From an uncultured Pelagibacteraceae bacterium (GTDB taxonomy: Bacteria > Pseudomonadota > Alphaproteobacteria > Pelagibacterales > AG-422-B15), in contig CABYZQ010000003.1 of assembly GCA_902523535.1 (NCBI GenBank), forward strand, positions 83,514 to 147,513: 64,000 nt of DNA, in the 5' to 3' direction. Of this stretch, positions 1 to 8,733 are shown piece after piece. A program made the position numbers and the translations under genes. The stretch's first letter is position 1; the number at the start of each line of letters is the position of its first letter. A model generated the notes under the pieces. That model was not told where the DNA came from, did no database searches, and worked only from the letters and a program-made list of their open reading frames with translations.

Positions 1-1144
1 TGAAGTTATAATTGTAGCCCAGTGCGTACATAACGAATATTGTAATCAAGATTGAAACTGGAATACCTGAACCAACTATTAAAGAGGATCTGATTCCAAG
101 GGCAATCATAGTAACTAATAAAACTACTACTGTAGCTAAAATAATATTACCTTGAAGCGAGTCAACGTTATCTGAAATATAACTTCGAGTATCCATGACA
201 TAATTAAAACTTACATCTGAGGAAACTTTAGATTTATATTTATCAACAATTCTCTCAACCTCATCTATAGTCTCAATAACATTTTCACCTCTAGCTTTTT
301 TAATAAGAAGAGAAACGCCAATTTCGCCATTAACTTTAGTATAGTTTTCTCTATCTCTAAAATTTCTCTTTAATTCAGAAATATCAGATAATAATACGGA
401 GCTGTTATCCGTCGATCTTATTGGCAGTTCATAAACATCTCTTGCAGTTTCAAATAAACCTGGAACATTTACAGAGAATTGACCCTGAGCAGTTTTAATT
501 TCACCCGCTGTTACTACTTGATTATTATTTGCAACTGAGCTTATTATTTCCATGAAGGACATATTATAACTCTCAAGCTGGGTTCTATTAATTACAGCTT
601 CAAGTTGTTCTTTTCTTCCACCAACCATTTCTGCTTCAAATATTGCAGGAATTAGCTCAACATCTTTTTTTATTTCACGAGCAAGGTCCAATATAAATCT
701 CTCTGAGGCTGATTTTGAGCTTATTGAAAGTATAATTGTTGGATCTTCAGTAACTGATACTTCCCTCACCATCGGATCGTTCGCTTCGTCAGGGAACTTA
801 ACTTTTGCGTCATTAACAGCATCTCTAACCTTGTCTAGAGATTTCTTCATAGTTTCAGCAGCATCAAATTTGACAATAACGGCAGCAAAATTTTCAAGAG
901 CAAAGCCCTGAAGTTCATCAATGCCTTCGATGCTTCTCACCTCATCTTCTATTGGTTTAAGCAGAAGTCTCTCAGCATCTTCTGGTGATATGCCAGGAAG
1001 TGAAACGCCTACATAAACTACTGGTATTGTAATTTCTGGTCTGTTCTCAATTGGAATATTCATTCTTCCAATAATCCCAGCAAAAATAAGCACTAATAGA
1101 AGCGCAAGAGCTGTTCTTTTTCTATCAACTAAGAAATCTACCAC
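1..1144 (-). CDS. RND-family efflux permease, N-terminal part (runs off the window)
   Basis: Reading the minus strand from a GTG at 1144 gives about 381 uninterrupted residues to the window edge. A TAA codon lies directly before the GTG in frame, so the start is well fixed. The protein begins MVDFLVDRKRTALALLLV, a first transmembrane helix, then a periplasmic porter region with PEITIPVVYVGVSLPGISPEDAERL, typical of the HAE1/AcrB group of proton-driven exporters. A second membrane segment starts near the window edge. It follows the adaptor gene by 5 bp and is the last visible gene of the tolC-padR-adaptor-permease operon, so it should form the inner-membrane pump of a tripartite system. Substrate is unknown. 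Only the first third of a roughly 1000-residue protein is present. Confidence 0.93.
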   Translation of the reverse strand, partial: MVDFLVDRKRTALALLLVLIFAGIIGRMNIPIENRPEITIPVVYVGVSLPGISPEDAERLLLKPIEDEVRSIEGIDELQGFALENFAAVIVKFDAAETMKKSLDKVRDAVNDAKVKFPDEANDPMVREVSVTEDPTIILSISSKSASERFILDLAREIKKDVELIPAIFEAEMVGGRKEQLEAVINRTQLESYNMSFMEIISSVANNNQVVTAGEIKTAQGQFSVNVPGLFETARDVYELPIRSTDNSSVLLSDISELKRNFRDRENYTKVNGEIGVSLLIKKARGENVIETIDEVERIVDKYKSKVSSDVSFNYVMDTRSYISDNVDSLQGNIILATVVVLLVTMIALGIRSSLIVGSGIPVSILITIFVMYALGYNYNF

Positions 1145-1149
1145 TTAAA

Positions 1150-2220
1150 CTAAATCTCACTCAATTGAACGTTAACATTTTGGCCGTTTATTACATATTC
1201 TTGACCTACAGTTATAATAGTCACTTCATCCGGCAATCCTGATACCCATAAGCCATCAAGCCCATCTTCTATGATTTGAATAAGAAGAAATTTAACTATT
1301 TCATTTTCAACTATTTTTATTCCCAATTCGCCTTCATCATTCAGTGATAGTAAATAAGATGGTATTAGGTGGGCTTTAACTTTATTCAATGGCACCCTCA
1401 TCTCTGCAGTAAGTCCTTCAAGAATATTTCCATCTTTATTTAGTACTGTTGCTTCTACCTTGTATGTACGTGTGCTTGGATTAGCACTTTTGCTAATGAA
1501 GTTAATTTTCCCTTCAATAGTCTCTCCATTCAACATCTTCACACTTACTTTTTGATCAATTGACAATTGTGCAACATTCTTTTCTGTAACTTCACCTGTT
1601 ACTTTCATCGGATCAAGTTGCATTATTTTTGCACATGGGGTTGCAGGAGTAATTAAATCACCGACTTCAACAAAAACATCTTCAACATATCCATCAAATG
1701 GAGCAACAACTCTAATGTTATCAAGTTCATTTTGCGCCATCTCAACTCGTGCTATAGCAGATTTCAGAGCAGCCTCAGCTGTGGCTACAGCATTTTCTGA
1801 TCTGTAACCCTCATTTGCAAGTGTTTGGATTGCGTCAAATTGTAATTGAGCTTTATTTTTGTTTGCGTTTGCTTCATTTAATCCAGCTAGTCTGTTTTCT
1901 TTATCGAGTAAACAAATGAGCTCACCTGCTGTCACGTTTTGTCCTGGATTCATTACCATTGAAATATTGGAGGACGTTTTTGGCTTAATCATAACAACTT
2001 TATCTGCCTCAGTTCTTCCACGTACTGTGAGATAATATGTTTTATCTTGGGATGAAAATTCACTGGCCCTTACAGTGATCTTCTCAACTGTTTCATTATT
2101 CGCTATTATTTCAGATGAGCTAGTTTCGTCTGAAGAAAACAAGCCCGAAACTATCCACGCAAAAACAAGAATAAATATTACAATTGCTGAGACGATATTG
2201 ATTGGGATTTTTTTAAACAT
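1150..2220 (-). CDS. RND efflux periplasmic adaptor (membrane fusion protein, HlyD/AcrA type)
   Basis: This 356-residue protein has an N-terminal membrane anchor (about residues 8-27), a lipoyl-like half motif (VMIKPKTSSNISMVMNPGQNVTAGELIC), a short alanine-rich coiled-coil hairpin (about 110-165), the returning lipoyl half (VVAPFDGYVEDVFVEVGDLI) and a beta-barrel/membrane-proximal C-terminus. This is the usual order in adaptors that bridge an RND permease and a TolC channel. The hairpin is short compared with AcrA. It lies 1 bp after padR and 5 bp before the permease on the same strand, so it is part of one operon with a complete set of pump parts. The family assignment is secure; the exported compound cannot be told from the sequence. 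Confidence 0.93.
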   Translation of the reverse strand: MFKKIPINIVSAIVIFILVFAWIVSGLFSSDETSSSEIIANNETVEKITVRASEFSSQDKTYYLTVRGRTEADKVVMIKPKTSSNISMVMNPGQNVTAGELICLLDKENRLAGLNEANANKNKAQLQFDAIQTLANEGYRSENAVATAEAALKSAIARVEMAQNELDNIRVVAPFDGYVEDVFVEVGDLITPATPCAKIMQLDPMKVTGEVTEKNVAQLSIDQKVSVKMLNGETIEGKINFISKSANPSTRTYKVEATVLNKDGNILEGLTAEMRVPLNKVKAHLIPSYLLSLNDEGELGIKIVENEIVKFLLIQIIEDGLDGLWVSGLPDEVTIITVGQEYVINGQNVNVQLSEI

Positions 2221-2221
2221 A

Positions 2222-2770
2222 CTAATTCAGCTTTCCTCTATTTTTTTCCATATAATTTAAACCACTTTCAATTAGGGCTGTTGCCAGGCCTCTAATAAAG
2301 GCAACAGATTTTTCATTTCTAAGAGCCTGAAGATCTGATGGAACTGGACCGTCATATTTAAATTGTTCCAGTTTCTGCCTTAGAAATAAAACTCTTTCAT
2401 TTAATACTGTGTCTAAAGTTTCTTGAGGCAGATATTTTGCAAATAATAAAAGTAAAAAGAATTCTGATTTGATTTGATCACCAAAATTGCCTGAACGTAT
2501 ATAGGCTGAGGCATCTCCTAATAAATTATCCTTCATTAAGTCCTTTCCTTTTTTAGTGATTGTATAAACTTTTTTATCTGGCTTTTTGCTTTGAGATAAT
2601 TGCTTACAGGAAACATATTTTTCATCTTGGAGTTTATTTAAAGTTGGATAAATAGTTCCAAAGCTTAAGCTGTAAAAATCTGATAAAGGGCCTTCAAACA
2701 TTTGTTTAATTTCATAACCTGATCTTGGACCCAAAGAAAGTAAGCCTAAACATAGAGTATCTTTTTGCAT
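2222..2770 (-). CDS. PadR-family transcriptional regulator
   Basis: The 182-residue protein opens with a PadR winged-helix domain (residues 1-85): CLGLLSLGPRSGYEIKQMF, then FGTIYPTLNKLQDEKYV, then KKVYTITKKGKDLM, the three hallmark blocks of the family. The C-terminal half is helical and suits the dimerisation/ligand region of subfamily 1. PadR proteins usually repress a neighbouring detoxification or efflux gene until a small molecule binds. Here the gene sits between tolC (1 bp gap) and the adaptor (1 bp gap), so it would be co-transcribed with its probable targets and could autoregulate through the two palindromes upstream of tolC. The inducing ligand is unknown. Confidence 0.93.
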   Translation of the reverse strand: MQKDTLCLGLLSLGPRSGYEIKQMFEGPLSDFYSLSFGTIYPTLNKLQDEKYVSCKQLSQSKKPDKKVYTITKKGKDLMKDNLLGDASAYIRSGNFGDQIKSEFFLLLLFAKYLPQETLDTVLNERVLFLRQKLEQFKYDGPVPSDLQALRNEKSVAFIRGLATALIESGLNYMEKNRGKLN

Positions 2771-2771
2771 A

Positions 2772-4073
2772 TTAATTAACCTCTAAATTTTCAAAATTAA
2801 GTAATCCTGCTAAATACATAATTTGAGTTTTAACTATTTCCCTATCTTTTTGCTTGTTGAAATAATTAATCTCTGAGTTAAGCAGTGCTTGCCTTGCAAT
2901 TAAAACATCAAGAACACTTCTTTCACCAACTTCTTGCTCAATCACAGTACCTTTATATGCAGTTTGATTAGCATTATACGTTAGCTCGGCAGCTTTTATC
3001 GTTTGTTCTGAAATTTTATATTTGTCCCAGATATTTTCTGAGAGAATAATAGTTTCATTTTGCGTTTTCTGTAAAAGTATTAACTGTGTATTTTTAACTT
3101 CTTTTGCCTTGCGAACATTAGATAACGATTTTCCAGCCGTAAAGATTGGCCAATTAAGAGTAGCTTTAATTTCTTCATTTATGAACTCATCTATCTCTGC
3201 TGAAAATTCATCTAATTCAGATTTAGTAGCAGTAAGACTTAGCTGAGGATAATATGCTGAACGTGCTACTCCTACATTAGCATTCTTTATTTTCAAATTC
3301 ACTTCCGCCATCCTTATTGAGTAATTATTAGCGATTAATATTTCTTTAAATTCACTAAATGAGCTTGGTATGTCAGCATTAATTTCTGAAAATGTTAAAT
3401 TTTTTGCATCAACACCAACTAAGTCAAAGAATGAATTTTTTAAATTTTTAAGAATTATTTCAGAATCTAATAAATCAATCTTCGCATTATTTAAGAAAGC
3501 TTCGGCCTGAGCAACATCAGTTTTGGAGGTGAGGCCAACTTCGTATTCTTTGATTGTTGCATTTGATCTTTCTGTAACAGACTCAAGATTGTCCTTGTAC
3601 GACTTAACTGATTTTTCAGCAATAAGGACATTATAGTAGGCTTCAATCGTCTCTAAAATAATGTCCTGAGTAACTTTCTTCTCATTAAGTCTTTTCAGAT
3701 TTAGAGATTCTTTTGTCGAAATTGAATTGTAAAAGCGACTAAAACCACTGAATAAATTTTGAGATAAGATTATTGATTTACTGCTTGGAGCTAATTCGTA
3801 ATCACTCCCAATAATTCCTGATTGAGTTTTAAGACTTGAGTATTCATTTTCTGATATATTGGCGTTAAGACTAATTGAAGGTAAGTAATTTGATTTTGAT
3901 TGAAAATAATCTTCTTCAGCAATATCTACTGAATTAGCTTCCATTTTAAGCAGCAGGTTATTTGCTAAAGATTCACTAATTGCATCATTTAGACTCAATG
4001 CGCCAGCACTATTCATTGATAATAAAGCCATTATGATCGTAAAATACTTAAAAAATCTCATATAAAAGTCCAT
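2772..4073 (-). CDS. TolC-like outer membrane efflux protein
   Basis: The 433-residue protein has a signal peptide (MDFYMRFFKYFTIIMALLSMNSAGA, with an alternative ATG four codons in) followed by LSLNDAISESLANN and two internally related halves, as in the OEP family. GLTSKTDVAQAEAFL in the first half and IEQEVGERSVLDVLIARQALL in the second are the paired motifs at the helical hairpins of TolC channels. It is the first gene of the operon tolC-padR-adaptor-permease. Its start lies 15 bp downstream of the nearer of two palindromic operator candidates. It should form the outer-membrane exit duct for the pump encoded downstream. A general TolC role for other exporters is possible, since no other copy is visible here. 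Confidence 0.93.
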   Translation of the reverse strand: MDFYMRFFKYFTIIMALLSMNSAGALSLNDAISESLANNLLLKMEANSVDIAEEDYFQSKSNYLPSISLNANISENEYSSLKTQSGIIGSDYELAPSSKSIILSQNLFSGFSRFYNSISTKESLNLKRLNEKKVTQDIILETIEAYYNVLIAEKSVKSYKDNLESVTERSNATIKEYEVGLTSKTDVAQAEAFLNNAKIDLLDSEIILKNLKNSFFDLVGVDAKNLTFSEINADIPSSFSEFKEILIANNYSIRMAEVNLKIKNANVGVARSAYYPQLSLTATKSELDEFSAEIDEFINEEIKATLNWPIFTAGKSLSNVRKAKEVKNTQLILLQKTQNETIILSENIWDKYKISEQTIKAAELTYNANQTAYKGTVIEQEVGERSVLDVLIARQALLNSEINYFNKQKDREIVKTQIMYLAGLLNFENLEVN

Positions 4074-4087
4074 AATAAAGAAAGTAT

Positions 4088-4136
4088 CTATATCAGGCTG
4101 ATATATATAATCAATACCTATATCAAAGTGATATAT
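4088..4136. promoter_or_regulatory. Twin palindromic operator, probable PadR binding sites
   Basis: Two near-identical palindromes lie in the gap between tolC (minus) and rlmE (plus): TATATCA-GGC-TGATATA at 4089-4105 and TATATCA-AAG-TGATATA at 4119-4135. The arms are identical and only the three-base centres differ; one flanking base on each side (C before, T after) is also shared. Centres are 30 bp apart, about three helical turns. On the minus strand the distal palindrome contains TTGATA, with AT-rich -10-like sequence 15-17 bp on, so a bound repressor would cover the tolC promoter. PadR encoded inside the operon is the obvious candidate. The palindromes are read from sequence; the regulator assignment is inferred. 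Confidence 0.75.
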
Positions 4137-4200
4137 TGGTAATTAGCTATATTTCAAGTAGTATGTATTTATTGTTAAATAATTGAAAAATAACAACTTT

Positions 4201-4824
4201 ATGAAAATAAAGAATAAATCATTCAAAGATAAAAACAAGAAATGGCTTAAAAGGCATGTAGATGATGAATTTGTGCAGAAGTCTATTAGTGATAATTACA
4301 GATCCAGGGCTGCATACAAGTTAGTTGAAATTATTGAGAAATATAAAATTTTAAATGAGGCTAAAAATGTAATTGATCTTGGTTCAGCCCCTGGAAGTTG
4401 GTGCCAAGTACTTAAAAATCATGGGAAAAGTCTAAATTCAATAATTGCTGTAGATATCTTGGAAATGGAAGAAATTAAAGATGTTACTTTTCATAGATCA
4501 GACTTTTTATCTCCCGAATTCGAAAAAATCTCTAAAACTATAGGTGAATTTGATCTAGTGCTTTCTGATATCTCGCCCAACTTGTCAGGCAATAAAGTGT
4601 CTGATTTTCTTCTTTCCAAGGATTTAGTTGAAAATGCATTAAGTTATTCACTTCAGAATCTAAATACTAATGGCCATTTTGTGGCTAAGTATTTCAGAAC
4701 AGGTGATATTTCAGATGTACTCACCATATGTAAAAGGAATTTTCATAAAGTTACTTCATTTAAGCCAAAATCAAGTAGGAAAAATTCAAGTGAAATCTAT
4801 TTAGTTTGCCTTAGAAAAAAATAA
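4201..4824 (+). CDS. rlmE: 23S rRNA (uridine-2'-O-)-methyltransferase RlmE (FtsJ/RrmJ)
   Basis: RlmE methylates U2552 in the A-loop of 23S rRNA using S-adenosylmethionine, a late step of 50S assembly. The 207-residue protein shows RSRAAYKLVEI, the SAM loop VIDLGSAPGSWCQ, the acidic LVLSDISPNLSG and the catalytic-lysine segment FVAKYFRTGD, all in the expected order, and ends in the usual KPKSSRKNSSEIYLVC block. I take the ATG at 4201; a TTG six codons upstream (4183) is in frame but adds nothing conserved. It stands alone, divergent from the efflux operon and 43 bp before guaB. Confidence 0.95.
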   Translation: MKIKNKSFKDKNKKWLKRHVDDEFVQKSISDNYRSRAAYKLVEIIEKYKILNEAKNVIDLGSAPGSWCQVLKNHGKSLNSIIAVDILEMEEIKDVTFHRSDFLSPEFEKISKTIGEFDLVLSDISPNLSGNKVSDFLLSKDLVENALSYSLQNLNTNGHFVAKYFRTGDISDVLTICKRNFHKVTSFKPKSSRKNSSEIYLVCLRKK

Positions 4825-4867
4825 CACCTTGATTGACATAATTTGTTAAATAATTTAATCATCAGAG

Positions 4868-6334
4868 ATGGAGCGCTCCACTATTCAGAAATCCCTTTCA
4901 TTTGATGATGTTTTAATAAAGCCTGCGCGCTCATCTATTCTGCCAACTGAGGTCCAATCACATACGTCTATAACTTCAAATATTAAACTTGGCATACCAT
5001 TAATTTCTTCGGCAATGGACACTGTCACAGAATATAAGTTAGCTATCGCTATTGCTCAATCTGGTGGGCTAGGGATACTGCATAAAAACATGCCTATAGA
5101 CGATCAAGCACAAAATGTTGCAAAAGTAAAAAAGTTTGAAACGGGCATGGTAATTGATCCTGTAACCATAGCACCTGAAGCCACTCTATCAGATGCTTTA
5201 GATCTAATGAAAGAGCATCAGATTTCTGGTGTCCCTGTAGTAGATAGTAACGATAAATTGCTTGGTATTTTAACGAATAGGGATGTGCGTTTCGCAACTA
5301 ATATGTCTCAAAAAATTAGTGAGTTAATGACAAGTGAAAATTTAATTACCGTAAAAGAGGGAATCTCTAGTGACGATGCCCAAAAATTACTTCATGCTCA
5401 TAGAATTGAAAAACTAATCGTTGTTGACGATAATAGAAAGTGCATTGGCTTAATCACAGTGAAAGATATCGAAAAAAGTCAATTGAACCCTCACGCATCT
5501 AAGGATGCCAAAGGTAGGCTGATAGTAGGTTCTGCAATAGGCGTTGGAATAGAAGCAATTAATAGAGCTGAGCGTTTAGTTGATGCTGGTGTAGATGTGT
5601 TAGTAATAGATACTGCCCATGGCCACTCAGAAAAAGTCATTTCTACTCTTGAGGAAATTAAATCTCATTTTTCCATTGATGTAGTTGTTGGCAATGTAGC
5701 TACAAAAGAAGCTACAGCAGAATTAATTGATAAAGGCGCAGATTGTATAAAAGTTGGCATAGGTCCAGGGTCAATTTGCACTACTCGGGTGGTTGCTGGA
5801 ATAGGGGTCCCTCAATTCTCAGCAATTTTGGATTGCGCTGAAATTGCAAACAAAAAAAATATTCCGGTTATTGCTGATGGAGGTATAAAATATTCTGGAG
5901 ATATTGCAAAAGCGCTTGGCGCAGGAGCTAACGCAGTTATGATAGGATCATTATTTGCAGGAACTGACGAGTCACCAGGTGAAGTCTACTTATTTAAAGG
6001 TAGAAGTTATAAATCATATCGTGGAATGGGTTCCTTGGGCGCAATGGCGCGAGGGTCTGCAGATAGATATTTTCAAGAGGAAATTACAGAAAGCAATAAA
6101 CATGTACCTGAAGGAATTGAAGGAAGAGTGCCTTACAAAGGTCCAATAGCACCAATAATATACCAGCTCGTTGGCGGCCTGAAAGCATCAATGGGCTACA
6201 CAGGCTCAAAAGATATAATGCAATTTAAAAAGAATGTTCAGTTTATTGAAATCACAGGAGCAGGATTAAAAGAGAGTCATGTGCATGATGTTGATATTAC
6301 TCGTGAGTCACCAAATTATCCAACCAACATTTAA
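4868..6334 (+). CDS. guaB: Inosine-5'-monophosphate dehydrogenase
   Basis: GuaB oxidises IMP to XMP with NAD+, the first committed step to GMP. The 488 residues match the family length. The TIM barrel starts [18 protein letters not shown], is interrupted by two CBS domains (about residues 90-205) and contains the active-site loop [11 protein letters not shown] with catalytic cysteine near residue 304. The flap region ([16 protein letters not shown]) and the C-terminal VEGRVPYKG-like block ([10 protein letters not shown]) are intact. It is followed 4 bp later by a small exported TPR protein and then guaA, so the two GMP-pathway enzymes probably share a transcript. Confidence 0.98.
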   Translation: MERSTIQKSLSFDDVLIKPARSSILPTEVQSHTSITSNIKLGIPLISSAMDTVTEYKLAIAIAQSGGLGILHKNMPIDDQAQNVAKVKKFETGMVIDPVTIAPEATLSDALDLMKEHQISGVPVVDSNDKLLGILTNRDVRFATNMSQKISELMTSENLITVKEGISSDDAQKLLHAHRIEKLIVVDDNRKCIGLITVKDIEKSQLNPHASKDAKGRLIVGSAIGVGIEAINRAERLVDAGVDVLVIDTAHGHSEKVISTLEEIKSHFSIDVVVGNVATKEATAELIDKGADCIKVGIGPGSICTTRVVAGIGVPQFSAILDCAEIANKKNIPVIADGGIKYSGDIAKALGAGANAVMIGSLFAGTDESPGEVYLFKGRSYKSYRGMGSLGAMARGSADRYFQEEITESNKHVPEGIEGRVPYKGPIAPIIYQLVGGLKASMGYTGSKDIMQFKKNVQFIEITGAGLKESHVHDVDITRESPNYPTNI

Positions 6335-6338
6335 GTTG

Positions 6339-6737
6339 ATGAAATATTTTATATTTTTAACTCTTTTTTTATACTCATCGTATTCTTGGTCAGCGTCAAA
6401 TTTTTATGATAATGCTTTAGAGAACTTCAACGAAACTAATTACGAAACAGCCATTAAATATTTAGAAAAGGAAATTGTTTTTAACCCCAAATCATCAGAA
6501 TCGTTTGTTTTGTTAGGTAAATCTTACGAAAAAATTGACGATTTAAGTACTGCTAATAAATATTATAATATTGCGTTCACATTAGTGCCGCACAATTTAG
6601 AGCTTAATTTTCTTTTAGGAAAGACAGCGTATAACTTGGGTAATATAGAAGATTATGCCGAATTTATTTCTAATTTAGAAATCCTTTGTGATAATGACTG
6701 TGAAGAAATTGATAATCTAAAATTACTGGCTGAGTAG
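6339..6737 (+). CDS. Small exported tetratricopeptide-repeat protein
   Basis: A 132-residue protein starting at the ATG at 6339, 4 bp after the guaB stop; longer in-frame versions would begin inside guaB and lack a signal sequence. MKYFIFLTLFLYSSYSWSA is a clear Sec signal peptide, so the product is periplasmic or membrane-associated. The rest holds two TPR-like repeats (DNALENFNETNYETAIKYLE; GKSYEKIDDLSTANKYYNIA) and a third degenerate one, then a CDNDCEE pair of cysteines near the end that could form a disulfide. The guaA start follows 1 bp after its stop. I know no defined function; the TPRs suggest protein-protein contact. Linkage to guaB/guaA may be positional only. Confidence 0.8.
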   Translation: MKYFIFLTLFLYSSYSWSASNFYDNALENFNETNYETAIKYLEKEIVFNPKSSESFVLLGKSYEKIDDLSTANKYYNIAFTLVPHNLELNFLLGKTAYNLGNIEDYAEFISNLEILCDNDCEEIDNLKLLAE

Positions 6738-6738
6738 T

Positions 6739-8277
6739 ATGATTTATATTGTAGACTTCGGCTCTCAGGTAACTCAATTAATCGCAAGAAGGGTTCGAGA
6801 AGTAAGCGTTTATTGCGAAATTGTAAGCAATAAGAACCTGTTGCATAAAATTAAGGATACGAAGCCAACTGGAATTATATTTTCAGGAGGACCTGCAAGT
6901 GTTCATAAGTCGCGTACACCAAAAATTGATAAGAAAATCTTTTCGCTAAATATTCCAATTCTAGGAATTTGTTACGGAATGCAACTTATAGTTCATCAAC
7001 TTGGAGGTAGGGTTGAAATATCAAAGGAACGCGAATTTGGCAAAACATTAATTACGCACACTCATAAAAGCAAGCTCTTTCAAAACATTAAGTTAAAAAA
7101 TAAGCAACATTATGTATGGATGAGTCATGGTGATAAGGCGATTAAATTACCTAATGATTTTACAACCATAGCGAAAAGTAAAAACTCTAAATTTGTGGGT
7201 ATAGAAAATAAAAAACTAAATATTTACGGTCTTCAATTTCATCCCGAAGTTGTTCATACACATCAAGGTGAAAAGATAATCAAGAACTTCATAATTAATA
7301 TATGCAAAACTAAACCTACATGGAGTATGCAAAACTATCTTAAAACTCAAGTTGCCAAAATAAAGATTAAGGTTGAAAAAAACCATGTCATTTGTGGTTT
7401 ATCTGGAGGAGTTGACAGTATGGTGACTGCAGCAATAATTTCAAAAGCAATTAATAAACAATTAACATGTATCTATGTCGATACTGGCTTAATGAGGTTG
7501 AATGAAACTGAGGAAGTCCAAAATTTGTTTAAAAAGCATTTTAAATCAAAGCTTATTACAGTTAATGCTAAGAATAGATTCTTAACTTCCCTTAAAGGAG
7601 TATCTGATCCAGAAAAAAAACGTAAAATTATTGGCAATTTGTTTATTAAAATATTTAACGCTGAGTCTAGCAAGATCTCTAAAGCAAAATTTTTAGCTCA
7701 AGGTACGATCTACCCAGACATAATAGAGAGTCAAAGTTTTCATGGGGGGCCAACTTCAGTAATCAAGTCACATCACAATGTTGGAGGCCTGCCTAAAGAA
7801 ATGAAACTGGGACTTATCGAACCTTTACAAGAATTATTTAAGGATGAAGTTCGTAGACTCGGTAAAGAGCTAAAATTACCTATAGAATTTATTCAAAGAC
7901 ATCCGTTTCCAGGTCCTGGATTAGGAATTCGAATATTAAGTGACATTACAAAAGATAAAGTGCGAATGTTACAACATGCAGATAAAATTTATATTGATGA
8001 GATTAAAGCAGCAGATTTATACAATGAAATCTGGCAAGCTTTTGCAGTTTTATTACCTGTTCGAACTGTTGGCGTAATGGGTGATCAAAGGTCATATGAG
8101 TTTGTTTGTGGCTTGAGAGCTGTAACTTCTGTAGATGGCATGACGGCTGATTTCTATCCTTTCAGTGGTGAATTTTTAAGCAAAGTATCAACTCGAATTA
8201 TAAATGAGGTAAAAGGAATTAATCGCGTAGTTTACGATACAACTTCTAAGCCTCCTGGCACTATTGAGTGGGAATAA
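6739..8277 (+). CDS. guaA: GMP synthase (glutamine-hydrolysing)
   Basis: GuaA converts XMP to GMP using ATP and glutamine. The 512-residue protein carries a class I glutamine amidotransferase domain (oxyanion FSGGPASV, nucleophile GICYGMQL with Cys78, and LQFHPEV with the catalytic His), an ATP-pyrophosphatase domain with the PP-loop GLSGGVDSM near residue 220, and the GMPS dimerisation domain (RHPFPGPGLGIRIL; C-terminal KPPGTIEWE). The C-terminus is the standard one. The 21 bases coding the last residues and stop reappear 396 bp downstream, which marks a likely integration event at this gene's 3' end. Confidence 0.98.
   Translation: MIYIVDFGSQVTQLIARRVREVSVYCEIVSNKNLLHKIKDTKPTGIIFSGGPASVHKSRTPKIDKKIFSLNIPILGICYGMQLIVHQLGGRVEISKEREFGKTLITHTHKSKLFQNIKLKNKQHYVWMSHGDKAIKLPNDFTTIAKSKNSKFVGIENKKLNIYGLQFHPEVVHTHQGEKIIKNFIINICKTKPTWSMQNYLKTQVAKIKIKVEKNHVICGLSGGVDSMVTAAIISKAINKQLTCIYVDTGLMRLNETEEVQNLFKKHFKSKLITVNAKNRFLTSLKGVSDPEKKRKIIGNLFIKIFNAESSKISKAKFLAQGTIYPDIIESQSFHGGPTSVIKSHHNVGGLPKEMKLGLIEPLQELFKDEVRRLGKELKLPIEFIQRHPFPGPGLGIRILSDITKDKVRMLQHADKIYIDEIKAADLYNEIWQAFAVLLPVRTVGVMGDQRSYEFVCGLRAVTSVDGMTADFYPFSGEFLSKVSTRIINEVKGINRVVYDTTSKPPGTIEWE
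8257..8277 (+). repeat. Direct repeat copy 1 (guaA 3' end; attL-like)
   Basis: These 21 bases, from GGCACTATTG to GGGAATAA, encode the C-terminal GTIEWE and stop of guaA and are repeated without mismatch at 8653-8673. The match stops abruptly at both ends (T versus A before, A versus T after). The 3' end of guaA is a known attachment site for integrative elements, which rebuild the gene end on insertion and leave a second copy at the far junction. Confidence 0.85.
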
Positions 8278-8319
8278 ATTAAAAAATACAATAAAATCAA
8301 TAACTTAAAGGAGTAAATT

Positions 8320-8595
8320 ATGATAGAAACAATACTACTATACGGTCAATGGATTATTCTAGTTCTTATTGCTCTGAGTCTATTTCTTGTAAGTTCAGTA
8401 AAACACAAAACACGTCTAAATGGATATATATTAACTGGAATTAGTAGATTCGCCGGAGCATTAGTTTTTATTTTTTTTGATTTATTTGCATTTGTAATCG
8501 CAAATTTAATACAGACTTACATCGCTTTTAGAGGATATCATCAAAATAAAAAAGCAGGTGAAGATATTTTACATAAAGGTACAACTACAAACTGA
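8320..8595 (+). CDS. Small two- to three-helix membrane protein, unknown function
   Basis: The 91-residue protein has hydrophobic segments at about residues 7-26 and 44-68, linked by a basic loop (SVKHKTRLNGY), and ends in a short hydrophilic tail. A strong Shine-Dalgarno sequence (AAAGGAG, 7 bases before ATG) is unusually good for this window, where most genes lack one. It loosely resembles small membrane proteins of the CBU_0592 type in size and in the final Tyr/Phe-rich helix, but I do not claim membership. It is the only gene between the two copies of the guaA 3' end and may have arrived with an integrated segment. Confidence 0.7.
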   Translation: MIETILLYGQWIILVLIALSLFLVSSVKHKTRLNGYILTGISRFAGALVFIFFDLFAFVIANLIQTYIAFRGYHQNKKAGEDILHKGTTTN

Positions 8596-8652
8596 CTGCA
8601 AAGTATTTTTAAAAGGCTCTGTATACGTTGCTATATAACAAAAATAAAAACA

Positions 8653-8673
8653 GGCACTATTGAGTGGGAATAA
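8653..8673 (+). repeat. Direct repeat copy 2 (displaced guaA end; attR-like)
   Basis: An exact 21-base copy of the end of guaA (copy 1 at 8257-8277) lies here in non-coding sequence, 60 bases before the GNAT-like gene. Nothing else in the 138-base gap between 8595 and 8734 looks functional. In an integration model this is the original end of guaA pushed away from its gene; in a duplication model it is the scar of a tandem copy. Confidence 0.85.
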
Positions 8674-8733
8674 TAAAATAGTTTAACTAAAATCTAATCT
8701 AAAAATAAGATCGAATGTGACTATAATAAAGTA

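Noticed and set aside
5094-5297. Antisense reading frames inside guaB and many other genes
   Set aside because: They lie fully inside conserved genes on the other strand, have no recognisable domains and biased composition; they are shadows.
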